Shown one piece after another: positions 1-8,429 of a stretch of 64,000 nt of DNA (the first letter of the stretch is position 1; each line of letters opens with the position of its first letter). The notes under the pieces were generated by a model. The model worked only from the letters and a program-made list of their open reading frames with translations. It did not search any database and had not been told where the DNA came from. Source of the DNA: CAYPPG01 sp964412555 (GTDB lineage Bacteria > Hinthialibacterota > Hinthialibacteria > Hinthialibacterales > Hinthialibacteraceae); assembly GCA_964412555.1 (NCBI GenBank), contig CAYPPG010000037.1:1-64000 (forward strand), given 5' to 3'. A program made the position numbers and the translations under genes.

Positions 1-161
1 ATAAAGCCCTGAAAGGGCGTGAGATGATAGCCAGTGGGCAACGCCCCTGGACGATGTAAACGAACAAAAGGATAAAGCCCTGAAAGGGCGTGAGATGATA
101 GCCAGTGGGCAACGCCCCTGGAAAGGTTTAGAACAACAAATATTTTCACCCCAAAGGGGTG
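1..161. repeat. Duplicated 50-bp palindromic repeat unit (GATAGCCAGTGGGCAAC family)
   Basis: Bases 1-50 and 72-121 are identical 50-base units, 71 bases apart; each holds a CCCTGAAAGGG-like palindrome and the segment GATAGCCAGTGGGCAACG. A short palindrome CACCCCAAAGGGGTG follows at 147-161. The same family recurs at 9098-9149 and, inverted, near 62617-62662. The first unit may begin before the window. No coding content is seen in 1-205. Confidence 0.8.
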
Positions 162-186
162 ACAGAAGTTATTTTCTGTCTTTTTT
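161..186 (+). terminator. Hairpin followed by T-run upstream of the CBS gene
   Basis: GACAGAA (161-167) pairs with TTCTGTC (174-180) over a six-base loop and is followed by six T (181-186). This has the form of a weak intrinsic terminator for rightward transcription arriving from before the window. It lies only 20 bases before the CBS start codon, so it could also act as an attenuator. The stem is AT-rich, so strength is uncertain. Confidence 0.4.
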
Positions 187-205
187 GAAATCGTAAAGGA
201 AAATT

Positions 206-661
206 ATGGAATCATACAAAAACAAAGAAAAACAACCCTCCGGATTGGAACGGAGCATCATGGAAGACCGGCTCTCGGTGCTCAAGCCAACTTTAAGCGT
301 CCGAATCGCTTCTGATTGGCCGGTGAAGGAAGTGATTCATAGCATGGTCGAAAAACGGATCGGTTCGGTCTTGATTGTTGAAGGTGGAAAACTGGTCGGT
401 ATTTTCAGCGAAAGAGATATCATCAGGCGAATTGGAACAAAATATGAAGAATTTGCCGATAAACCAATCCGCGAACTGATGACTGCGAATCCGGAAAGTT
501 TGAGCGTCAATCACACGATTGCTTTTGCCTTAAACCGGATGGCATTAGGAGATTACCGCCATATTCCGGTGACGGATGACGAGAATTACCCTACAGGTAT
601 CGTTGCAGTAAGAGATATTATTCGTTATTTAGACCATGAAGTACTCAACGGACCGGAGTGA
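206..661 (+). CDS. Two-CBS-domain protein
   Basis: A 151-residue protein made almost entirely of a CBS pair: first CBS about residues 27-80 (ending in GIFSERDIIR) and second about 87-145 (ending in GIVAVRDIIRYL). CBS pairs bind adenine nucleotides and usually regulate a partner enzyme, transporter or channel; this one has no attached effector domain, so it is probably a stand-alone energy sensor in the cytoplasm. The start at 206 follows AAAGGAAA at a good distance. Its last 37 bases overlap the tail of the convergent kinase gene. Partner and ligand cannot be told from the sequence. Confidence 0.85.
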   Translation: MESYKNKEKQPSGLERSIMEDRLSVLKPTLSVRIASDWPVKEVIHSMVEKRIGSVLIVEGGKLVGIFSERDIIRRIGTKYEEFADKPIRELMTANPESLSVNHTIAFALNRMALGDYRHIPVTDDENYPTGIVAVRDIIRYLDHEVLNGPE

Positions 662-1431
662 ATTAATTCTGCCTGCGAGCAAATCGTGCAATCTTCACGA
701 TGTTCGTTGATGAGATATTTAGCAACGATGGAACTCAATGTGGAAGGCGCGGGAGCATCATTCAGAATCAAGCGCAGGGATTCCAAATCCGTTTTCCAAG
801 CAATATTCCCCGGAGCTAGGACGCACACACTTCCTTTTTCATAATCTGAAAAAATTCTTCCATCTTTATAATAAAAAAACTCGTCGCAAAGTTGACAATC
901 ATACATCCGCATCAAGGGTGGGATATCATTCGGTGTAAACCAAAGTTTGATTTCACGTTCTGCTTCTTCTTGATTCGCGGAGGCATGAATCAGATTGTCC
1001 ATCCGGCTGCCAACGGTTTCCCCTTGTTCGTTCTGAATCGGTATCAATGTTCCCAGCGAACGGATACAACCGGGTTTTTGTTCTCGAGCGACATGCGGAT
1101 TCGTGGGGCCGGCAATTTTTCGCACCTTCTGTACGGCATTGTCTCCTTGATAGACAAAGGCTTTTACCCTTTGTTTGTCGGGATTGTTGGGGTAATGAAT
1201 TTTCCCCATGATATATTCGATGAGTGCAGGAAAGAATCCTTTTCCTTGGTGTTCGATATAATGTTCCTCGGCAAGCATACGGGATACATTGACAATTTTG
1301 GTTCCAGCGATCATCAAACCAGTATGGGTTTCAGACAACTGGGAAAGAACATATCCGGACAGTGAAAGGACCAACGCATCGGGTTTGATCAATACAAGAG
1401 TTTGTTCTATTTTGTTATTATGCAATTTCAT
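625..1431 (-). CDS. ndk: Nucleoside diphosphate kinase with C-terminal Cys-rich extension
   Basis: A 268-residue protein, about twice the usual length of Ndk (about 140). Residues 9-175 match the NDK fold: TLVLIKPDAL near the start, and NLIHAS with His149 at the place of the phosphohistidine. There is an insertion relative to short Ndks in the middle (about 60-100). The family transfers gamma-phosphate between nucleoside tri- and diphosphates. Residues 176-268 are an extra domain with two CxxC pairs (Cys179/182 and Cys248/251), suggesting a metal site. Convergent with, and overlapping, the CBS gene. Kinase assignment is good; the role of the extension is unknown. Confidence 0.75.
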   Translation of the reverse strand: MKLHNNKIEQTLVLIKPDALVLSLSGYVLSQLSETHTGLMIAGTKIVNVSRMLAEEHYIEHQGKGFFPALIEYIMGKIHYPNNPDKQRVKAFVYQGDNAVQKVRKIAGPTNPHVAREQKPGCIRSLGTLIPIQNEQGETVGSRMDNLIHASANQEEAEREIKLWFTPNDIPPLMRMYDCQLCDEFFYYKDGRIFSDYEKGSVCVLAPGNIAWKTDLESLRLILNDAPAPSTLSSIVAKYLINEHREDCTICSQAELIHSGPLSTSWSK

Positions 1432-1606
1432 TCTCCTTTGAGAATTTTCACGTATGCTCCTGATTCACTTGGCATACACACAGATTTATCTTTCTTGAAA
1501 TATGTCAGGAAAGTTATTTCCAATTCTATTCATATTTTGAATCGATATCATTTTATCTCAGAGTTTCCGCTTGTCGAGTTGAAGCCTAGAGGCAAATGAC
1601 AATTAA

Positions 1607-1795
1607 ATGATGAATAAGAGTTTTCTTTTCTTGTTTTTGATTGCGATGATTGTGTGGCTTTTGGTAATTGTTATACATAATCGCGGTACTGAAATCCACA
1701 TTACCAATCATTCGGGGCAAGCTCTTCATGACATCAAAGTATACGTTGGACGAGAACCGCACACAGTCTATGAAATCGAAACAATTGAAACCTAA
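1607..1795 (+). CDS. Small membrane-anchored protein, possibly truncated
   Basis: A 62-residue ORF with a strongly hydrophobic N-terminal segment (residues 4-23, FLFLFLIAMIVWLLVIVI) followed by a short polar domain containing NHSGQALHDIKVYVG, which reads like the start of a beta-rich extracytoplasmic domain. No good ribosome site is visible. The frame stops 35 bases before a perfect 28-base palindrome (1831-1858), and no continuation is seen beyond it, so this could be the remnant of a longer gene. Function not recognised. Confidence 0.4.
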   Translation: MMNKSFLFLFLIAMIVWLLVIVIHNRGTEIHITNHSGQALHDIKVYVGREPHTVYEIETIET

Positions 1796-1830
1796 AAGGA
1801 ACTCAAGTCTGTCCTGGCGGAATCGTTCTC

Positions 1831-1858
1831 GTAGGGGCGGTTCGCGAACCGCCCCTAC
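1831..1858. repeat. Perfect 28-base palindrome (GTAGGGGC...GCCCCTAC)
   Basis: Two 14-base arms (GTAGGGGCGGTTCG and its exact complement) abut with no loop. It resembles the GTAGGGG...CCCCTAC elements near 10220 and 29719-29819. It could fold as a cruciform or a transcript hairpin, but no T-run follows, so it is not called a terminator. Confidence 0.75.
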
Positions 1859-2052
1859 GCTTATGTCCTGTTGAATTGCAGTAAAACCGATATGTTAAAA
1901 AAAGATGAAAACGGCAATTTCCTCCCTTGGTGATATTTTCTTCTTCCAAATTGTGGTCATAGTATGAGAGTGACTTGAAGCCATTGATTCAAGGATCATT
2001 TTCGGGTAAAGAATGGGAAATTGTATTTACTGGTACATAATGGAAGGAGTTT

Positions 2053-3279
2053 ATGAATCAGTCGATTGTTGGTTTGAATTGCCGGAGTCAATCTATGCGC
2101 AAACATTATGTGATCGATACGAGTGTTCTTCTCGATAATCCCAAAAGTATCGAAATTCTTCGAGATGGGACCGAGAATGAAATCTATCTTTCCTATACGG
2201 TCGTGCGGGAATTGGACGGCTTGAAAAAAGATAAGCGGCTTGCACCCGTCGTGTCCCGCGTGATCGATGAAATCGAAGAAAAAGAATATATCCAACTGAT
2301 CGGTTCGCAACAGGATCGCGGAAGAAACGGGGATTTACAAATCTTGGAGGATATCAAATCTTCCAAGATCACCGATCCGATTCTAGTCACCAATGATAAA
2401 TTATTTCGGGTATTGTGCAAATATCATGACATTCAAAGCGAACCGTTTGTCGAGTCCATCCCCTATCAATCCGAATCGCAATTGTATACCGGATTTATCG
2501 AATTGGATCAAAAATTCATTTCGAACTCTTTTATGTGGGAGAATGGGAAACCTCATTTCAACATTTCACCTACTGAGCGAAAATTAATCGATTATGAACA
2601 TCAAGTATGGAACGTCAAACCGTTGAATGTATATCAAAACCTTGCGTTCGAATTGATGCTTTCCGATCACATTCATCTTGTGACAATTCAGTCGAAGGCC
2701 GGATATGGAAAATCGTACATTTCCTTGGCCACTGCCATGCAGGAAGTCATTCAAGAGAAAAAATACGAGAAAATTTATCTGGTCAAACCAACAATTGAAG
2801 TCGGCGAAAGCCTTGGATTCTTACCCGGCGATATCGAGGACAAAGTCGATCCCTATGTACGCTATTTAAGGAACTTGATCTATAAGCTTCACGCCCTGCG
2901 CGGGAGCAAATGCAATCGTGTATTCACGGAAGATTCCACCCCCCAGAAGTTGAAACTCAATCCGGAATTTTTCGAAATCTTGCCCATCGCCTATATCCGG
3001 GGCATGAATATCGAAAACGCCTTCGTTATCGTGGATGAAACGCAGAATCTATCGCGAGTGGAAGTCCGCAGCCTGCTGACCCGAATGAGCCACGGAACGA
3101 AATGTGTCTGCTTGGGAGATGTGGAGCAGATCGACAACCGGTATTTAAACAAATTCAACAACGGACTGAATTGGATCGTAAAATCCTGTGTCGGCGAAAT
3201 CGGCTACGGCCACATCGTTCTCAAAGGGGACCGCAGCCGTGGCCCCATCTGCGACATGATCATCCGCAATGGATTGTGA
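2053..3279 (+). CDS. PIN domain-PhoH family ATPase
   Basis: A 408-residue protein. Residues 15-140 form a PIN-type nuclease domain (HYVIDTSVLLDNP with the first acidic residue; VTNDKLF with a later one). Residues about 195-400 are a PhoH-type P-loop ATPase: nucleotide loop S214-K-A-G-Y-G-K-S221, where the first glycine of the usual GxAGxGKS is serine, and a Walker B VIVDETQNLS. PIN-PhoH proteins are thought to act as RNA helicase/ribonucleases. The start at 2053 is chosen because GGAAGGAG lies just upstream; a later Met (residue 15) is possible. It stands alone, with a repeat directly after it. Confidence 0.85.
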   Translation: MNQSIVGLNCRSQSMRKHYVIDTSVLLDNPKSIEILRDGTENEIYLSYTVVRELDGLKKDKRLAPVVSRVIDEIEEKEYIQLIGSQQDRGRNGDLQILEDIKSSKITDPILVTNDKLFRVLCKYHDIQSEPFVESIPYQSESQLYTGFIELDQKFISNSFMWENGKPHFNISPTERKLIDYEHQVWNVKPLNVYQNLAFELMLSDHIHLVTIQSKAGYGKSYISLATAMQEVIQEKKYEKIYLVKPTIEVGESLGFLPGDIEDKVDPYVRYLRNLIYKLHALRGSKCNRVFTEDSTPQKLKLNPEFFEILPIAYIRGMNIENAFVIVDETQNLSRVEVRSLLTRMSHGTKCVCLGDVEQIDNRYLNKFNNGLNWIVKSCVGEIGYGHIVLKGDRSRGPICDMIIRNGL

Positions 3280-3283
3280 GACC

Positions 3284-3318
3284 GTAGGTTGGATTGAGCA
3301 AAGCGAAACCCACCAAAC
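3284..3318. repeat. Intergenic repeat of the GTAGGTTGG...AACCCACC type
   Basis: The sequence starts GTAGGTTGGATTGAGC and continues AAAGCGAAACCC. I recognise this as a short repeat that occurs between genes in many unrelated bacterial genomes. It lies five bases after the phoH-like stop codon. Only one copy was seen in this window. Confidence 0.45.
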
Positions 3319-3362
3319 TTAACTACCTTATATATTGCAGACAGGATGTCCGCACCACAATT

Positions 3363-4271
3363 TTACGGCTTATCTCCAACCATCACCTCTTCCACCACCT
3401 TCTTTACTTTATACGAATGATGATTCCTGGCTGATTGAATCGCATCGGCAGCGATCGGATTATCAATTTTCGATAATCCGAGAACCGCTGCGCAATAGAA
3501 ATGTTCGTCGTCAGTTTTATCCAACACACGCAAATAACAGCGCGCAGCTTCCGCTTTTTGCTCGTTTTTCAATAAATTGTCCGCGTATTCAATCAAACAA
3601 TTCAAATAAACATTTTGATTCCGGGATGAAAGTTCAGCGTAATCAGGCCATAGAATTCCCCCATCACGCGTTTTACCTATTCGTGCGATTGCCTTCATCG
3701 CGGCAAGGGAAAGGTGAGGATTGGCGGATTGAAGGTATTCGCATAGGATTCCCATCGCCTTTTCATCCCGCCGGTGCCCCAATGCAGCAATAATACGCGG
3801 TTTGAATTCTTCCGCGCAATTCTTCAATGCGCCGATCAACGCTTCAGCCGCCGATTGAATCAAAATATTTTCCAGCGCATAGACCGCTTCTTCTCGAACA
3901 TGAGGCGAATACAGCCAAAATGCGAGTGAAGGAACCGCTTTTTCATCCCCGATTCTGGCAAGAAGCCGAAAGGCTAATGTGCAAACGTTCGCAGGATGGG
4001 AGTCCTTGATCAGTTCCAGCAATTCGCTCATCACCGCCAGGCGTTTTTCTTCATGCCCTCTCTCCGCGGATGAATGTGCAAGATTCGTAATCGCTTCCGA
4101 TGCAGCTTGCACGATTCCACGACTCTCAGAAGCCATCAGTTCAGCGAGTTTGGGAACAGCATCCGCATTCATTTGACCGGCTACTGACCAGGCTGCATAG
4201 CGGATGTCCGCATTGTCGCTTTGTATATCGGATAAAAAATCATCGAGTGATTGATAGTGTTTGGTTTCCAT
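3363..4271 (-). CDS. HEAT-repeat protein
   Basis: A 302-residue soluble protein built from alpha-helical repeats such as PKLAELMASESRGIVQAASE, AVPSLAFWLYSPHVREEAVY and AAMKAIARIGKT, typical of HEAT/PBS-lyase-like repeats that form a curved protein-binding scaffold. No catalytic motif or signal peptide. The start is set at 4271 because AAAGGAG lies nine bases upstream; the frame remains open further upstream only because it runs through an intergenic repeat. Binding partner unknown. Confidence 0.75.
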   Translation of the reverse strand: METKHYQSLDDFLSDIQSDNADIRYAAWSVAGQMNADAVPKLAELMASESRGIVQAASEAITNLAHSSAERGHEEKRLAVMSELLELIKDSHPANVCTLAFRLLARIGDEKAVPSLAFWLYSPHVREEAVYALENILIQSAAEALIGALKNCAEEFKPRIIAALGHRRDEKAMGILCEYLQSANPHLSLAAMKAIARIGKTRDGGILWPDYAELSSRNQNVYLNCLIEYADNLLKNEQKAEAARCYLRVLDKTDDEHFYCAAVLGLSKIDNPIAADAIQSARNHHSYKVKKVVEEVMVGDKP

Positions 4272-4333
4272 CTTTGCTTCTCCTTTGTGCATGCTTGAGG
4301 TCATATACTTGGTTTGCAGGTAACAAATGGAAG

Positions 4334-4400
4334 CGAAGTCTACCCTTGCCGGATAGCGCACCACCGCCAGGGCAGACCTGACGTCTTGCCCTGGCTACCC
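4334..4400. repeat. GGCAAGGGTAGAC-family repeat
   Basis: Contains GAAGTCTACCCTTGCC and then CCAGGGCAGACCTGACG and CTTGCCCTGGCTACCC: an imperfect hairpin of the same family as 8933-9005, 61145-61190 and the tandem array at 56387-56785. It fills most of the space between the HEAT-protein start and the next stop codon. Confidence 0.65.
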
Positions 4401-4421
4401 GCTGTGTCTGTACTAGATTCA

Positions 4422-5705
4422 TTACAAATGCCATTGACCTCGACCCACGAATTCAAGCATGCGGTTGGCTTCTTCGTCCCGTTTGACATATCCATGCACC
4501 GGATCCCATTCCAATTTACGCCCCAGCCGGTAGGCAATATTGCCAAGAATACAGAGATTCGCGACGCTGACTCCTGCCTCGATATGCATAATGGGCTTTT
4601 CACGGGATTTGATACAGTCAAGCCAGTTTTGCACATGGTTGGGGCTTTTGAACACTTCGACTCCACCTTCAGGGACGGTGTACTTCATGGCTTTCTCTTC
4701 GGTTCCGCAGCCTCCGTCACCACCTGTGACGATCAAGGTGTCTTTATCCCCCCAATATTTCGCACCGAAACCGGCATCCATCAGTTTTTCACCCGGTTGG
4801 CTCCACGTCATCGTCCAATCCGGATTCTTGAACTCGTATTTGACATCCATGGTACATGGGCAATCCCAAATACCTTCATGAGGCGGTTCGCCGGTGGCTT
4901 CGATACTGACCGGGCCGGTATGGTCGGCATTCATGATCCACATTGCCACGCTCATGACATGAGCGCCGCGGTCACGGATTTGACCGCCACCAAAGTCGAG
5001 TAGCCAACGGAAATTGAAATGGACTTTTTTCGGATTGTAAGGCATCCAGCGCGCCGGTCCAAGCCATTTGTCCCAATCGAGTTCCGGCGGAGGCGTCGAA
5101 TCGGGAGTCCAGTCACCCTTTGGATTTTCATAGTGCCAGCAAGTAATTTTATTCACTTTGCCAATATTGCCATTGCGAATGTACTGGCAGGCTTTGTAAG
5201 CCGCATCCGTGGACCGTCCTTGCGAGCCGACCTGAACGACACGACCATAACGTTTTGCGGCTTGCGCCATTGCCCGGCCTTCTTCGATAGTTTTGCAAGC
5301 AGGTTTTTCGACATAGACATCTTTTCCGGCTTCGCAGGCATGAACGGTCATGAGACCATGCCAATGGTCAGGAGAAGCAATGAACACCGCGTCGAGATCG
5401 CTGCGATCCAACAAATCGCGGTAATCCTTATACATCTGCGCTTCACCCTGCAGCCGGTCATATGCGCGTTTGAGATGATTGTCATCCACATCGCACACGG
5501 CAGCAGTCATGCCGGGCCTAAGAAAGGCGGAACCCCGCCCCCCGACACCGATCGAGCCGGTGATAATTTTGTCGCTGGGAGCCGCTTCATCCGAGGCCCC
5601 CAAAACTGAGCGGGGAACAATATGAAAAGCGGTTATACCACTGGCCAGTGCCGCTGATGTATGAGTCAGAAATGTACGTCTATTGGTTCTTTTTGAACGA
5701 TTCAT
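4422..5705 (-). CDS. Tat-exported Gfo/Idh/MocA family oxidoreductase
   Basis: A 427-residue NAD(P)-dependent oxidoreductase of the Gfo/Idh/MocA family. It begins with a twin-arginine-type leader (SKRTNRRTFLTHTSAALASG), so it is probably folded with its cofactor and exported. The Rossmann part has GSIGVGGRGS; VEKPACKTIEEG carries the conserved EKP, and the C-terminal domain contains WHYENPKGDWTP and DRGAHVMSVAMW. Start chosen at 5705 because GGAG precedes it at nine bases; two upstream Mets exist. Such proteins act on sugars or inositols, but the substrate is not evident. The DUF1080 gene upstream on the same strand is a common companion. Confidence 0.85.
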   Translation of the reverse strand: MNRSKRTNRRTFLTHTSAALASGITAFHIVPRSVLGASDEAAPSDKIITGSIGVGGRGSAFLRPGMTAAVCDVDDNHLKRAYDRLQGEAQMYKDYRDLLDRSDLDAVFIASPDHWHGLMTVHACEAGKDVYVEKPACKTIEEGRAMAQAAKRYGRVVQVGSQGRSTDAAYKACQYIRNGNIGKVNKITCWHYENPKGDWTPDSTPPPELDWDKWLGPARWMPYNPKKVHFNFRWLLDFGGGQIRDRGAHVMSVAMWIMNADHTGPVSIEATGEPPHEGIWDCPCTMDVKYEFKNPDWTMTWSQPGEKLMDAGFGAKYWGDKDTLIVTGGDGGCGTEEKAMKYTVPEGGVEVFKSPNHVQNWLDCIKSREKPIMHIEAGVSVANLCILGNIAYRLGRKLEWDPVHGYVKRDEEANRMLEFVGRGQWHL

Positions 5706-5750
5706 GAGCATATTCTCCATTTTGATCCATCATTTTCACTTATTCTTGTT

Positions 5751-5804
5751 GGTAGATCAAGCGTCCCCGCCTGCATCTATGGGTAAGCGAGACGCTTGCT
5801 CTAC
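5751..5804. repeat. GTAGAGCAAGCGTCTCGC-family palindromic repeat
   Basis: Left arm GTAGATCAAGCGTCCCCGCC and right arm GGGTAAGCGAGACGCTTGCTC complement each other imperfectly. The same element occurs at 31458-31483 and 38554-38609. It sits between the oxidoreductase start and the DUF1080 gene stop. Confidence 0.65.
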
Positions 5805-5823
5805 TAATTAGGAGTTCAATCGA

Positions 5824-6516
5824 TCATTTTTCAATAGGCTTATAATAAATGTTACGGTAAAAGACAGTTCCGTGATTGCCTTGCAGATAAGTCGGGCCTT
5901 TTTCGATTACATTATTGTTTAACGCAGCACCCGTAACTCCTTCAATTTCAACGTCATTTAGGATCTTAGTTCCGTTAAGAAAAACCGTGATACGCGGATT
6001 TTTTACGACTTTGCCGTTTTCGACTTCCGGTTGATGAAAGATAGCATGAAAACATTGCCAGGCACCGGCCGGTTTGGAAGCATTTACGCTGGGAGCCACC
6101 TTACCGTAAATCCCGCCGCAATCACCGGTCGAAAGTCGTTCTTTCCCATAACTGTCCAGCACTTGAATTTCATACTGGCCGATGAGATAGACACCGCTGT
6201 TGCTTTGCATGGGAACCATGAATTCGATGTAGAGTTCATGGCTTCCAAGTTCGACATCACTAACCAGATCGATTCCATGTTGATCCTCTTTGCTGGGAGG
6301 GATGTTGACAAGCACACCATTGAGAGCGGTCCAGCTCATGATGTTATGTTCGTTCGGTTTGACTTTCAGGTGCCAGCCGTCCAAATTTTCACCGTTGAAT
6401 AGGGATTTCCATTCACTCCCTTTCGGTGGCTTGGTCAATGGCTGTGCTTCGGTCAAGAGGGAAAAGCAGAATACCATTAAACTAAAACAAATTGCATAAC
6501 GTAAAATCTTCATCAT
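5824..6516 (-). CDS. Secreted DUF1080 (3-keto-disaccharide hydrolase-like) protein
   Basis: A 230-residue protein with an N-terminal signal peptide (hydrophobic residues 5-22, then TEAQP) and one concanavalin-like beta-sandwich of the DUF1080 family: WKSLFNGENLDGWHLK at the start, GGIYGKVAP and WQCFHAIFHQPEV in the middle, and YRNIYYKPI at the end. Some family members hydrolyse 3-keto-glycosides; others are carbohydrate-binding. The pairing with a Gfo/Idh/MocA oxidoreductase, which could make or reduce 3-keto sugars, supports that theme but does not prove it. AGGAAGGAG lies just before the start. Confidence 0.8.
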   Translation of the reverse strand: MMKILRYAICFSLMVFCFSLLTEAQPLTKPPKGSEWKSLFNGENLDGWHLKVKPNEHNIMSWTALNGVLVNIPPSKEDQHGIDLVSDVELGSHELYIEFMVPMQSNSGVYLIGQYEIQVLDSYGKERLSTGDCGGIYGKVAPSVNASKPAGAWQCFHAIFHQPEVENGKVVKNPRITVFLNGTKILNDVEIEGVTGAALNNNVIEKGPTYLQGNHGTVFYRNIYYKPIEK

Positions 6517-6597
6517 GAAAACTCCTTCCTAATGTAAAGTGAATTTACTATGATCGTATCATGGTTATTGTATGGGAAAAGGCCATCAAAGTGCTTC

Positions 6598-7167
6598 TTA
6601 GGAGCCGAACGTCCAAATATCGCCGGAACTGATCAAGCCGTTGGAGGCGTCATATTGGTCGGTGCTCACGCCTGGAGTGTTGTTTAAAATATTGTAGTTA
6701 TCATATTGCCGGTTGGGGCCGATGCTGCGCAGGCCCCAGCGCAATCCATGTTCATATTCCGGTTTCCCGAAATTCGTCCCGCCGGAGGCTTTGCCGGTTT
6801 CGTAGATGATTTTCAGGTTGTAATAGGCCATTTTCGTGTTGTTCAATCCCTCAGGCAGGCCGTAACTTTCCACCGTATTTTCGAACACGTCGATGGGATA
6901 ATCCGCCATATAAGCTACCGGCGTGGTCAGTTCCGGAACGCCGCGAGTCGCGAATTCCGGAAACGTGGAAAAATCGGGAAACGCATTCTGGTCGACAAAA
7001 TACATATCGAGCGCCGTGCCGATGTTTTTCTGATCGGATACCACACGCGAAATCTTGGCGCGGATTTGGGCGTTCATAAAATTCGGAACCGCAATCGCTG
7101 CGAGAATCCCGATAATGGCCACCACGATCAACAATTCAATCAACGTAAACGCATGCCGTGTTTGCAT
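6598..7167 (-). CDS. Type II secretion/type IV pilin-like pseudopilin
   Basis: A 189-residue protein starting with a short positively charged leader and the prepilin motif FTLIELLIVVAIIGILAAIA; cleavage would fall before Phe7. The following helix continues PNFMNAQIRAKISRV. The C-terminal part is a globular domain ending in a region rich in Gly, Asn and Asp (YDASNGLISSGDIWTFGS). A near-identical N-terminus is found in the protein at 39498-40064. It stands without other secretion genes, as such pseudopilins often do in planctomycete-like genomes. GGAG precedes the start. Assembly partner and cargo unknown. Confidence 0.8.
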   Translation of the reverse strand: MQTRHAFTLIELLIVVAIIGILAAIAVPNFMNAQIRAKISRVVSDQKNIGTALDMYFVDQNAFPDFSTFPEFATRGVPELTTPVAYMADYPIDVFENTVESYGLPEGLNNTKMAYYNLKIIYETGKASGGTNFGKPEYEHGLRWGLRSIGPNRQYDNYNILNNTPGVSTDQYDASNGLISSGDIWTFGS

Positions 7168-7268
7168 TGCGTCTTCTCCTTTTCCAATTATGATGAGCTA
7201 GTACAACTATAGCCATTTTTCACGAAAAAAAGAACGCTGTAAATTGTTACAATTATGTAAATCTATTC

Positions 7269-8420
7269 ATGTCGATGATGATGCACAAGCTTGCTATTTC
7301 TTTTCCTTTGATTATTGGGATGCTTATCGGAATGGAAACCGAGGGAAGGGAACTCCCTACTCAACAAAGTACCGAGATTGTCGTTCCTTTTTTCTCCAAC
7401 TCGATGATAGAACAAAAAAAGTGGGAGGCAAAAAAAGAACGGCCAAAGTGGATTGATAGAACGAAGAATCATCCTTTTTTCTTTTCTCCTTCTGCCATTG
7501 TTCATGAAGAACGATTTAACGACGGTTTTTTTGATACATTTTTTTTGAATGATTTACCGCAAAGCGGTTTCTGGCAGATCGCGGCAGGGACGTTGCAGGG
7601 GGAGGGACTGGGGGAAAGACTCGATGCCGATCATGTAAAAGTCTATGTTATTTCCGGCCTTTTCGCCCATAGGTTTTCCAATTTTGAGTTGTCGTGCAAA
7701 ACGAGATATATCCGTGGAAGCGAAAACCAAACCTATGGCATTTTGTTTCGGGAAAATGGCGAATCACTTTATTTATTCGGGATCACGCGAAATGGATATG
7801 CCCATTTGTTCAAAAATATCAACAGACGATATTATGATCTTTCCGGCTATCGGCAAATTCCATCCGACACTTTCAAACGAAGTTGGAATACCTTGGAAGT
7901 CAGAACGGTCTATGACCGAATTGAGTTTTATGTAAACGATCACCGGATGGGTTACATCGAAGATCTTACATCTCTCTGCGGGTATATCGGCTTGTTTGTC
8001 TCCTATGATGTTACAGCGGTATTTGACGATGTGACCATCGAAACCGATGAATACTGTGATCCCCTCACCCCCACACCAACGAACACTTTGATCCCCACAC
8101 GGACTCCCACTTTCAAACCAACTCCCACCTATACCCCAACCACTACCCCAACCACTACCCCAACAGCGACGCCCGTGATACAAGAATTATTCTATTTTTT
8201 CGATGGTAACAAAAATTGGTATATCGAAGATGAAGAAATTCTTCTTTTACAAGAGTATTGGATCAGAAAAGAACCGTTACCCCCAATTCTTGAAAGCGAT
8301 GCAAATGACAATAGGCAAACCTATTTCTTTGATCATAACAAAAATAATCGAATCGAAGATGTGGAGATTTTATTGCTTTTCAATTATTGGGCACAAGAAC
8401 GCCGGCTTCCATCCTTATGA
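7269..8420 (+). CDS. Secreted protein with Thr/Pro linker and duplicated dockerin-like calcium motif
   Basis: A 383-residue protein: signal peptide (about 1-28), a beta-sandwich region resembling the DUF1080/LamG-like fold (about 85-260: FSNFELSCKTRYIRG, GILFRENGESLYLFGI, DDVTIETD), a Thr/Pro-rich linker (about 265-305), and a C-terminal segment with two similar repeats, DGNKNWYIEDEEILLL (312-327) and DHNKNNRIEDVEILLL (355-370), 43 residues apart. The D-x-N-x-(N/D)-x-x-I-x-x-x-E pattern is that of a calcium-binding dockerin. Dockerins attach enzymes to cohesins, but no cohesin is seen here. Start codon weakly supported; several Mets cluster there. Confidence 0.65.
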   Translation: MSMMMHKLAISFPLIIGMLIGMETEGRELPTQQSTEIVVPFFSNSMIEQKKWEAKKERPKWIDRTKNHPFFFSPSAIVHEERFNDGFFDTFFLNDLPQSGFWQIAAGTLQGEGLGERLDADHVKVYVISGLFAHRFSNFELSCKTRYIRGSENQTYGILFRENGESLYLFGITRNGYAHLFKNINRRYYDLSGYRQIPSDTFKRSWNTLEVRTVYDRIEFYVNDHRMGYIEDLTSLCGYIGLFVSYDVTAVFDDVTIETDEYCDPLTPTPTNTLIPTRTPTFKPTPTYTPTTTPTTTPTATPVIQELFYFFDGNKNWYIEDEEILLLQEYWIRKEPLPPILESDANDNRQTYFFDHNKNNRIEDVEILLLFNYWAQERRLPSL

Positions 8421-8429
8421 AAACATGGC

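Noticed and set aside
4314..5003. Plus-strand open frame of 229 codons across the Gfo/Idh/MocA gene
   Set aside because: Antisense to an oxidoreductase with clear motifs, and it begins in a palindromic repeat.
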